Assembly (NCBI RefSeq): GCF_000006405.1
Contig: NW_003203153.1
Span: forward strand, 17,532 to 81,531
From: Perkinsus marinus ATCC 50983
Taxonomy: Eukaryota > Perkinsozoa > Perkinsida > Perkinsidae
Direction: 5' to 3'
DNA: 64,000 nucleotides
Part shown: piece after piece, positions 11,877-20,336 of the stretch
Layout: the number at the start of each line of letters is the position of its first letter
Position numbering within the stretch: position 1 is the stretch's first letter
Notes under the pieces: generated by a model
What the model was told of the DNA's origin: nothing
The model's database searches: none
Seen by the model: only the letters and a program-made list of their open reading frames with translations
Made by a program: the position numbers and the translations under genes

Positions 11877-13089
11877 TATGGTAGCAGGGTTGTCCAAATC
11901 GGGAAAGAATTGGGTCAAATTCTTTCCTCGAAATTTCCGTGGGAATTTCCTGAAATTTCCGGAAATTTGGCACAATATGAATTGTTTCGCTCCGCGCTGC
12001 GCGCGGTATTCCATAGGCGCGTCAGCAGCGCGATAGTGGCGCCCCTGGGTAGGTTACCTACCGTAGGTTGAGCATGGCGTTTACGATTCTATAAACCACT
12101 GCACTAAGAACCGACGCCCGCTCCATCGAAATCCTCCACAATCGGCTGGCAATGGCTTCGTTATGTCTATATATGAGCAATGAGAGCGTGTCCAGCGTCT
12201 AGATAGAGTGGGTGTAACTCTTGATTTTTTCCTGCGAGAGTCACTTAGTGAGTCATCACCCAGTACTGACTCTCGTACAAAACGGTGATACCATAACCAG
12301 GAATCGTCCAAGTCCAAGATGGCCTAGTAGAGATGTATGCGGATACGTCATTCAGAGCTTAAGACCTATGGACCACAGGTCACGCGCCCATACCGGTCAA
12401 TGCACGCATACCCATAGGCTCTGGGTATGCGTGCATTCATGCGTGCCACCACATTGGTGGAAAAGAGAAATAAAGAGCAACCATAGAATTCGAAAAACTT
12501 AGAGAACCATAGAACTGGGAAGCTCGGAAAATTTCCGAGGGAAACACGTTCCGTAGGCAGTTTCAAACTGCCGCAGTTTGCACCGCGACAGTGTAATATC
12601 CTGGCAAGAAAAGAGCAAATCAACAACTTTCCGACACCCCCAGAGCGAGCGGTCGACTACCGGTGGCAGTCTGCCACACCATCACACGTTAATCAGCAAC
12701 TTTCAGGATAAAGGTGGGAAGGACGTCCCGAAATCACCCACACTTGCGTGAAACGCCCTTTTTCAATACTAGTGGGCCACTAGCAGTGGCTCCCTAGTGT
12801 CACTTCTTCCTGTAGCAATATTCATCGATACCTCACGAGTTGTGTTGCGTCGTTCTTTGCAATGCGCATAAACATTCGAGGAGTGGGTCGTTTGTGGCTT
12901 CCGTACGTTCCCTCTCCGGTCTCGCGCGTGGATTGGCGAAGAATGGAAAACTGGCGGAGCCGCGGATCGAACCCAGGACCTCGCCCGAAAATTCCGGAAA
13001 TTTCGACCATTTCTATTTTTCCCGAAATTTCGGGAAATTTCCGCTTGAAAGAATTTTTTCTTTCGAGCCCGAACAACCCTGTATGGTAG
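11877..13089. mobile_element. Non-autonomous hAT-like DNA transposon (MITE) with 8-bp TSD
   Basis: The element spans 11885-13081 (1,197 bp), flanked by perfect 8-bp direct repeats TATGGTAG (11877-11884 and 13082-13089). Copy B at about 19280-19290 has a single TATGGTAG and no insert, giving a clean empty site. The termini are inverted: CAGGGTTGTCC at the left and, read on the other strand, CAGGGTTGTTC at the right. An 8-bp TSD and CAGGG-type ends are hAT hallmarks. Both subterminal zones carry repeated GAAATTTC-type palindromic motifs (11930-11975 and 12985-13050), plausible transposase-binding sites. No ORF over about 130 codons and no transposase motif is present, so it must have been mobilised in trans. 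Confidence 0.92.
12399..12437. repeat. Perfect 16-bp inverted repeat inside the hAT-like element
   Basis: AATGCACGCATACCCA (12399-12414) and its exact reverse complement (12422-12437) are separated by a 7-nt loop. It could extrude as a cruciform or fold as an RNA hairpin. It lies well away from the element ends, so it is not the terminal inverted repeat. Confidence 0.9.
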
Positions 13090-13830
13090 TAGCAGCAGCT
13101 AGGGCCTCTTCAGATGAGTCATCCAAGACTATTGGGGCTGTTGCTGCTAACATATACATGGAATACAAAGTAATAATATCCGATGCCGATTTATTCCGCG
13201 TTCAACTCAACAGCAAAAACTGACGCTTCTCTCAGTGTACGGAGAATGCCTTTGGATCTGCTCTGACGTCGTTGCTAATGCAATGCGAATACAGTCCTGG
13301 CCAGAAGACAGCTGTTAGAGTGACTCCTTTTGCCCAGTCCGAGTGTGAGGATGATGGGATGCTAGTCCTTCTGGCTGTAGTTGGACGAGATGAGAGGGAG
13401 TAAGTAGCAGGAGTAGGAGAGGTCACGCCAATACATTACCGTGTACTAGTTATGACTGGCTTGAAGAAGTTGGCTCGAGGGTTGCTACGGATCTGGTCTT
13501 CCTTAAAGATGAAGTATTCAATAAAATGATAAGAGAACCATTGCCGTCGTCTGGTGGTCCTTGATGATAATAATACCACTGAATGATGGTGATAATGCTG
13601 ACTAGTCAGCAATGCTCATTTGTACCATTTACTCAACAATCGTATCATCTTATCTTCCAACATGTGTTGTTGGAGTATGACACAGGTTGCCCCATCAATA
13701 CCAGGTGGTGTTGGATATATTTTCTGTCTGCCCTCCCGAAAATCTCACAATTCAAAATGATATTTTGTGGCGAGCGAATTTTTTCCGAGCGCCAGCAAAG
13801 TATTTTCCAGGCACATCTAATTTACCCGAG

Positions 13831-15174
13831 ATGAACCTGCCACCGCTCGAGCTTACAGAGAAAGCTGATCAAATGGGTTCGGCAGGAGCGAGAGCTTGCC
13901 CTGTGTGCATAGACTCTTTAACGCTAGAGCTCAAGGTATTCAACGAATCAGCTACAACCAACATCCTTGTGGATGATCTGAAAGGCAAGGTATGGGATTA
14001 TATGCCAGTCCGTCACCTTCCCAATGAGCTGACGATAGCTGACGTCACATCCGGTCTTCGGAGGTCTCACGGTTTTGTACAATTTCCAGGCGTTAATCAA
14101 CATCTTTCGATCGAGAGTACTAGATGGGAGAGCTTCTCCATTTATAACTCCGAGATAAGTCCTAGGATCGATTATCTTCCTGGTGCGGGTCCTTATCTCA
14201 CAGTGGGCTTGGAGGGCCCACCCGAAAACCCCGATGTCGTACCATATTTTCTTAACGACAGTCGTATAGCACATTGCAGCTGCGTCTTTGGAGGGGTGCT
14301 TTACGTTGTGCCACAGCACTTACTTACTCGCGAACTGAGAAGATTCCATATCTCCAAGCGCGAACTCCTGGCACCTATTCGGCTGCCATGGGAAATTGAA
14401 GGGGTCGCTGTTGCCGATAATAATATCTTCATCATCTCCGGTAGAGGCGACTTCAGCGTCTATATACTGTATGACTCCCCTGGGACATCTGATATCTTGG
14501 CGAACCCCAGTAACGACACCGCTCATCGATTGTGCTATGTTTCATCACTTCCTCTTGATGTGCGAAACCTCGTGGTAGATGGGGTATCAATTGGCCTACT
14601 GGATTCTCCCCGCGACGAGGCAACATCACGACCAACATTTGGTTTGTTCGGGAATCAAATGTCGAGCATACTGGACGAGCGTGGTCTAGCACAGATACTG
14701 GAGTTGAGGGATGTGACTGCCGCCGAGGAGGAGGTTTCTCCACGGAGGTTGTTGTTCACTGCTCGCTTTGCTGGTGAAATAGATGCCGATCTTTGCGTTC
14801 ATTTCGTTGGTTCTTCGTTCGTTAGAGTGTTTGGTGGTTGTCCTGGGCAAGCAAGGTTTGTGCCAAACACTGGTGGAACTACTTGTGTTGGTCTCTGCCG
14901 ATTACACGCAGTTCTGTTATCTTTTACTGAGGAGGGCTTCGCTACTCTCCTTGCCAAAGTATTGATATGCTCGGTGGTGGTGGGTGAAAGACCTTACAAT
15001 CTAGTGGTCACCCGAGACTGGGAGATATTTGTTAATGTGCAGCCCTCTATTATCGACTTCCCGGAGCTACCTAGAGCTGAAAATGATGATGTTATCCCGA
15101 TCACTGAGGAGATTAGATGTATACGTTTGTGGGCGCAGCATGAGTTCGATCGTCGGCGTAATAAGTTAACCTAA
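13831..15174 (+). CDS. Intronless orphan protein, about 447 aa
   Basis: Not recognised. The open frame extends upstream to 13687, but that part lies in or next to duplicated sequence, so ATG 13831 (MNLPPLELTEKADQ) is the preferred start. The protein has a CPVC motif near the N-terminus (residues about 24-27), no transmembrane segment, and many short alternating hydrophobic strands with Gly/Asp turns (for example EGVAVADNNIFIISGRGDFS and RPYNLVVTRDWEIFVNVQ), which could mean a beta-rich or propeller-like fold; that is inference only. It lacks introns, unlike most neighbours, and sits exactly in the spacer between the two duplication copies. It may be lineage-specific or retroposed. Confidence 0.7.
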   Translation: MNLPPLELTEKADQMGSAGARACPVCIDSLTLELKVFNESATTNILVDDLKGKVWDYMPVRHLPNELTIADVTSGLRRSHGFVQFPGVNQHLSIESTRWESFSIYNSEISPRIDYLPGAGPYLTVGLEGPPENPDVVPYFLNDSRIAHCSCVFGGVLYVVPQHLLTRELRRFHISKRELLAPIRLPWEIEGVAVADNNIFIISGRGDFSVYILYDSPGTSDILANPSNDTAHRLCYVSSLPLDVRNLVVDGVSIGLLDSPRDEATSRPTFGLFGNQMSSILDERGLAQILELRDVTAAEEEVSPRRLLFTARFAGEIDADLCVHFVGSSFVRVFGGCPGQARFVPNTGGTTCVGLCRLHAVLLSFTEEGFATLLAKVLICSVVVGERPYNLVVTRDWEIFVNVQPSIIDFPELPRAENDDVIPITEEIRCIRLWAQHEFDRRRNKLT

Positions 15175-15308
15175 TGAGGTACCGTTGTGTTCATTTGATG
15201 ATGTTTATATCATTTCAGTGGTGTTAAAGTTTTTCAATGTAGCTGCCATTCAACGAAGATGAATCACATTTGTAGCATTCGAAACCGATCAGCGTTAACG
15301 CCTCTAAA

Positions 15309-15769
15309 ATGTCTGACTCTAGAAAATTAAAACTGCCTTACAGGGAAAGATATAGTGACGTTGATGCGGGACTGAGAGACACAGCACTTGAAGGTGTCGT
15401 GAGTCTACTTGACGAGGTGAGTCGATGATGGTTATTACTCAATTATCCACGGGTATAAGGTCAAGGCGCTCTGCTAGCCGGTGGCTCGAAGCCGCTGCCC
15501 ACTAGCGGGGTAGTGCAGAGCTCTCGATTCAGGTGATCAGCGTCCTACAACACTTCAGAAGGCAAACTTACGAGTCCGTCCTCGCTCATCAGCTGATAAT
15601 GGACTCTACGCAAGGTCCCATGCTGGCACAAGCAAGAGAAGTCTTACGGCAGGTGATTATCTGCTTACCGAGCACGTTGGTAGTGGCGAACCGCGAGTGA
15701 GCCTAGGTGAAAGACCTTGAGAAACGTGTCGAAGATATACAGAGGAGGAGAGTGAGTTCTACCGAGTAA
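15309..15769 (+). CDS. Small coiled-coil protein, 96 aa, three exons
   Basis: Assembled by hand: exon 1 15309-15416, exon 2 15533-15652, exon 3 15707-15769, with phase-0 introns of 116 and 54 nt bounded by GT and AG. The product starts MSDSRKLKLPYRERYSD, continues with LEGVVSLLDEVISVLQHFRR and ends in a charged helix (VKDLEKRVEDIQRRRVSSTE). It is almost wholly helical with heptad-like spacing, suggesting a small coiled-coil adaptor. No family was recognised. It lies between the orphan ORF and the start of duplication copy B. Confidence 0.65.
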
Positions 15770-15982
15770 GTCCATGTAGTACGATGGCAAAGCGAAGGCC
15801 TATTGTGTGTTCACTTATCGCATGACTAGTGGTGGTACTATGATTTCGATTTGCGTTTCCGCGGATCGTGGTCGATGGGACTGGAGATTGGGATGGGTAC
15901 TCAGGACGAGGCTGATGACCTCGGTCAGCTAAGCTGACTCAGCTTTTCGAGAATGGGTCTAAACTCTCTGACTCATTTCATA

Positions 15983-16826
15983 CCGCTCGGCCTGTCGTAT
16001 CAGTGTACGATCTCTCTGGATCGTCATCCAGCACTAACTGTGCTCCTACCGTCTTTCAGGCCCCTTTGAGGCCTGTGAGGTACCTGAGCTTCCTCTCGTC
16101 CTCTCTGAGGGTGTTGAGTCTGTTCAGAAGACTAAGGATGCCGTTGCCGTCCTTGAGGCCCTTGGTGCAGGTGCCGACGTCCAGAGGGTTAAGGATTCTA
16201 AGAAGATCCGTGCTGGTGCCGGTAAGATGCGTAACCGTCGTTATGTCATGCGTCGTGGTCCTCTTGTCGTCTATGCCGAGGATGATGGTCTTACCAAGGC
16301 CTTCCGTAACATCCCCGGTATCGAGCTCTGCCAGGTTGATCGTCTCAACCTCTTGCAGGTTGCTCCTGGTGGCACTTTCGGCAGATTCATTATCTGGACT
16401 CAGCCTGCCTTCGACCGTCTCCAGCAGCTCTTCGGTTCCTACAGGTCCGGTGCTGCCTTGAAGTCTGGTTACAGGCTTCCTAGGCCTTTGATGACTAATG
16501 CTGATGTGGCTAAGATCATCAACTCTGAGGAGGTTCAGGCTGTCTGCCGTCCTGCTCTTGCTCCTGCTCGCCGTGTTGGCCAGAAGAAGAATGCCCTGAA
16601 GAACCGCCAGATGATGGCCAAGCTTAACCCTGGTGCTCTTCATCGTGCTAAGCTGCGTGCTCAGGCCCAGCAGGAGGGTACTCAGGCTCATGCTCAGAAG
16701 GTTGCTGCTATCCGTGCCCGTGCTGAGCAGGCTAAGAAGAGCGCTAATGTCGGTAAGACTTTCTACAAGGAGCTCACTGCTGCATATCAGCCCACCGTCG
16801 AGAGCGAATCCGAAGACGAGGAGTAA
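15983..16826 (+). pseudogene. RPL4 pseudogene (copy B)
   Basis: Begins at RPL4 codon 2 (no initiator ATG; the preceding bases differ from copy A) and then matches copy A to the stop and beyond. It lacks 331 bp corresponding to copy A about 8303-8633, which removes the basic exit-tunnel loop, and 331 is not a multiple of three, so the 3' part is out of frame with the 5' part. The string GTGAGGT borders the deletion at both ends in copy A and survives once here, consistent with microhomology-mediated loss. The 199-codon tail (16227-16826) remains open and nearly identical to RPL4, so the lesion looks recent. Confidence 0.93.
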
Positions 16827-16966
16827 ATTTAACTCGCAGCACACGACGAAATATTATCTCGATAAGAGCGTTTGATATCTGAAGAGGATATTAGTGAACT
16901 GTGTTGTGTTATTACGTTGATGATAGTAGGAGAGGAAGTATGCAGGTTAGTTGGTAGCTTAGGTGG

Positions 16967-18995
16967 ATGTCATCGGCGGCTTCGAAAAGGTCGAATGATG
17001 TACTGTTGACAGCAGATTCAAGTGATAGGACTGTCAAAAAGAAGGCTCGTACTAGTGACACGTGGGTTAAAGTGGTCGATGCTCTTACACCTGAAGATGA
17101 TGAAATATCATTGGAAGAATGTTGTAAGAGAGGGAAACTACTACAGACCTTCCTCAAGGGTAGTGGATACATCAGAGATGGTTTTATAACAGAGCACTAC
17201 TTGAAGAGCCGTCCACTAGTTCTAAGAGATGGTGCAACAGGGGATCTATTAGATGACATATGCTCACAGTATCTAGCTGGGTTAGATGTAGAAGAGATAT
17301 TACAGGCATCACCTAGCGGGGTGGTACATACTTGGCTAACACCCACTGGACCATACGCTGATGAACCGGCTAATAGCATAGAACTTCATGATCCATCAGC
17401 AGCGATGGCTGCATTAAAGGCAGGAGCTCAGCTGTAGTATAGGGATGTTGCTACGTGCAGTATCGTCATACGGTGATAGGTACTTCCCTGCACCTCAACC
17501 CTTAACTAACCTTATGTGTAGATCAATAACAGAGGGTCTAGGAATACCTAATGCATGTGGAGAGCATGCTACTGATCGTACTACACGAAGTGAGATAGAG
17601 ACCTTTGTCTGTCGTAAAGGGCATACTACTCAATGGCATACTGATTTCCAAACTAACTTTACTATCCAACTCAGTGGACGGAAAAGATGGAGTCTCAAGG
17701 TAGAGTGGACAGGAACACGAATAACTATACTCTACAGCACGCCTTGGCTTAGGCGGCAGCATCGACTGATTACCCTATAAGGGGTCGGTCGCCACACTTT
17801 GCTACATCGTATAACCATGAACAGCAACTGAAACTAGCTAGAATGCAAGATGCCAATGCTGAATATCGTCCTCCAGATGAGTAGTTACATTACTACCTTA
17901 CTCATTATCCAAATTCCTCTATCTAGTTACTTTGCTGATGCCGAGGAGGTTATTTTATCCCCAGGGGATGTATTATTCCATCCAGCTGGTGTATGGCATA
18001 AAGTAGAGAGTCTAGATGATGACAACATAGCCATCAATATATCAATAATACCCCTACGCTGGGCTGATATCATTGCTGGTGCAATCAAACAATTGCTGTT
18101 ACAGAGACCGGCTCTCGTATGGCCAATAGCAGCCTTGCCTTCCAGAGCATCACTAGAAGGACATCTACAGGCTCTTCTCAAGAAGGAAGTGAAACCTGTA
18201 TTGGACAGTCTATCGGCTAGGGAAATGGCTCGCGGAATTGAAGGGTGAGGATAGGAGGTTGGGGGCTAGTCTTAGGTCTAACTCAGGACTCTACCTAAGT
18301 TGTTGGATCTAACAAAGCCAGACCAAGTCAGGATGCAACTGGCTGATACTTTGGCCACCCTCACACCATTGAGTGATACTGATGTCTTCGTATTCAACAG
18401 GTTGGCTATTGTTATAGAGGCACCTGAGGGGTAGGGTGAGTGTGGATGTGTAGAGATAATTATGGTACTCGATAGGTGTGAACTAGATGAAACTGAGTTA
18501 GAGGAGAATGGAAGTGATGATGATGAGGATAGTGACGATTCTTTGGAGGAGATATACCTACGTGATGATGCTCAACAGCTTGCCAAAGATGACACCGAGC
18601 AGCTTCAAGATGGCAAACTATATTCCATACATCACAACTATTGCCGGGATGAGATTAACTTTGATGATCTCATCCGGGTCATCATAAAGGTACTACACCA
18701 ACATCACGACAGGTACCATTAACGGGTGCCTAGGGTGACTGCAATCGACGGGCATTGCCTTCAGCAGGTACCTCTACAGCTAGTCCCATGCATGGAATGG
18801 TTACAGCGTCATCATCGTGCTGTGTCCAGCACCATAGCTCCAGCAACATTCAAGATGTCAGATCTGGAAGAGTGTAGTGGAGACCAGCAGCAGGAGGAGG
18901 AAGAAGAAGAAGAGGACTGTGATCAAGGCCGAAAGGATCTCATTTCTCTGCTTCTATCCGTCGGTCTCTGTACAGGATGCTTCTACCGTCAATAA
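16967..18995 (+). CDS. JmjC/cupin-type Fe(II)/2-oxoglutarate oxygenase
   Basis: Predicted Fe(II)- and 2-oxoglutarate-dependent oxygenase, 573 aa. Exons: 16967-17433, 17480-17699, 17753-17880, 17927-18244, 18287-18430, 18476-18689, 18765-18995; all introns are GT-AG and 42-75 nt, and the exon total is a multiple of three. The iron triad is visible as HTD (H209, D211, in QWHTDFQTNFTIQL) and H296 (FHPAGVWHKVES), with SGRKRWSL after the first motif, as in JmjC/cupin-8 proteins of the ribosomal-oxygenase and JMJD types. The C-terminal half is helical with an acidic segment. An N-terminal KKKART may be a nuclear signal. Substrate unknown. It is co-duplicated with RPL4, and some family members hydroxylate ribosomal proteins, but that link is only suggestive. 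Confidence 0.85.
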
Positions 18996-19191
18996 GTGTG
19001 CATCCAACCCTCAACGTTACTCCATCGGTTTCTTACGATCCTCATCATTGGGTTATTGCTCTACTTCAACAGGGTGTCCAACATTGGTTCTTCTTAGCGG
19101 TAGTTTTTTTTGCTCGGTCCTTCACCTCGAATGTTCCGTTCCCGAGAGCTATCATATGCCTTGGCACGAACCCTCGATAAGGAGGCAGACC

Positions 19192-19602
19192 ATGCGAAGA
19201 GGAATGTTCTGTAATGCTCTCATGTATTTATCGCTGCTCCTTCTCAATATGCCTGGCTTCAGATTAGTTACTGAAGATGGTATGGTAGTAGCAGCAGCTA
19301 GGGCCTCTTCAGATGAGTCATCCAAGACTATTGGGGCTGTTGCTGCTAACATATACATGGAATACAAAGTAATAATATCCGATGCCGATTTATTCCGCGC
19401 TCGACTCAACAGCAGAAACTGACGCTTCTCTCAGTGTACGGAGAATGCCTTTGGATCTGCTCTGACGTCATTGCTAATGCAATGCGAATACAGTCCTGGC
19501 CAGAAGACAGCTGTTAGAGTGACACCTTTTGCCCAGTCCGAGTGTGAGGATGATGGGATGCTAGTCCTTCTGGCTGTAGTTGGACGAGATGAGAGGGAGT
19601 AA
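19192..19602 (+). CDS. LAMTOR2: LAMTOR2-like roadblock/LC7 protein
   Basis: Two exons, 19192-19368 and 19435-19602, joined by a 66-nt phase-0 GT-AG intron, give a 114-aa protein. Visible landmarks are FRLVTEDGMVVAAA, then SKTIGAVAANIYMEYK (the family pattern xxAAIASNIWxxY), then LLMQCEYSPGQKTAVRV and MLVLLAVVGRDE, the order and length of the roadblock-fold late-endosomal/lysosomal adaptor LAMTOR2 (p14), a Ragulator subunit that anchors Rag GTPases and mTORC1 signalling. Similarity is moderate, so another roadblock/LC7-family member is possible. Copy A of this gene (11788-13403) is broken by a transposon, leaving this as the only intact copy in the window. Confidence 0.65.
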
Positions 19603-19925
19603 GTAGCAGGAGTAGGAGAGGTCACGCTAATACATTACCGTGTACTAGTTATGACTGGCTTGAAGAAGTTGGCTCGAGGGTTGCTTCGGATCTGGTCTTC
19701 CTTAAGGATGAAGTATTCAATAAAATGATAAGAGAACCATTGCCGTCGTCTGGTGGTCCTTGATGATAATAACGTCACTGAATGATGGTGATAATGCTGA
19801 CTAGTCAGCAATGCTCATTTGTACCATTTACTCAACAATCGTATCATCTTATCTTCCAACATGTGTTGTTGGAGTATGACACAGGTTGCCCCATGAATAC
19901 CAGCTGGTGTTGGATATATTTTCTG

Positions 19926-20336
19926 TTTTTGATATTCTTCCGACTGTACAATGGAACCAGCGGTTGCCAGTGACGCACCACCATACTATCCTCCATTTGT
20001 GGATAGGAACATGGGGGACAGAAAGTGTGGCAAGGGATATAGGAAGAAGTGGAATGATGTCTACAGGTATACCAGAGTGGACTTCCTTACCGAGACTCTC
20101 CCATTACAGCCTCTGAGGACTTCCCTTACCGAGGACTCGTTCTGCTGGAGGGTACCTTAGAATAGTATCGGTATATGTTGTTGGATAATTAATATCACCG
20201 TCATGTGTCACTATCATCCATAGTTGTTATTCATAACTTGTACTATCTTCTATTATAGTATACCATTGTAGACCAACAAGTCACGTTAATTTGTTGTCGG
20301 GCGGAAGGGCTCAATAGGACAGAGTTAATGCAATAA
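19926..20336. other. Region between duplication end and Dpy-30 gene
   Basis: Begins where copy B similarity stops. A 70-codon plus-strand open frame (MEPAVASDAPPYYPPFVDRN, 19951-20160) starts just after the boundary. It is short, has no recognised motif and could be chance or a truncated gene end, so it is not called as a CDS. Confidence 0.4.

Larger units (their letters stand above)
11788..13403 (+). pseudogene. LAMTOR2-like gene (copy A), split by a hAT-like element
   Basis: Same gene as 19192-19602 in copy B: exon 1 starts at ATG 11788 and exon 2 ends with the stop at 13401-13403. Apart from the insertion both exon sequences look intact. The 1,197-bp element at 11885-13081 sits inside exon 1, just after the codons for TEDG, and brings in stop codons. 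Removing it together with one target-site copy would recreate the copy B reading frame, so the transposon is the only obvious lesion. Confidence 0.88.
8208..13724. repeat. Segmental duplication, copy A
   Basis: The unit RPL4 - 3' flank - JmjC gene - LAMTOR2-like gene - flank is repeated at 15983-19925 with scattered single-base differences. Copy A corresponds to copy B as follows: 8208-9485 to 15983-16925 (copy B carries a 331-bp deletion); 10913-11884 to 18307-19290; 13082-13724 to about 19283-19925. Two segments are private to copy A: the gap plus retroelement (9486-10912), which replaces the front of the JmjC gene, and the hAT-like element (11885-13081). Similarity ends abruptly after the shared string TTGGATATATTTTCTGT. 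Confidence 0.93.
15983..19925. repeat. Segmental duplication, copy B
   Basis: Second copy of the RPL4 - JmjC - LAMTOR2-like unit (see copy A at 8208-13724). Here the JmjC and LAMTOR2-like genes are intact and RPL4 is broken. It contains neither the gag element nor the hAT-like element and so supplies the empty-site sequences for both insertions. The copies lie in direct orientation, separated by 13725-15982. Confidence 0.93.

Noticed and set aside
11752-12036. ORFs of about 90-130 codons inside the hAT-like element as a transposase
   Set aside because: Short, overlapping, no hAT motifs; partly host exon plus element sequence.
12960-12990. tRNA-like B box (GGGTTCGATCC on the minus strand) inside the hAT-like element
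   Set aside because: No A box, weak T-stem pairing and no cloverleaf could be formed; not called as a tRNA or SINE.
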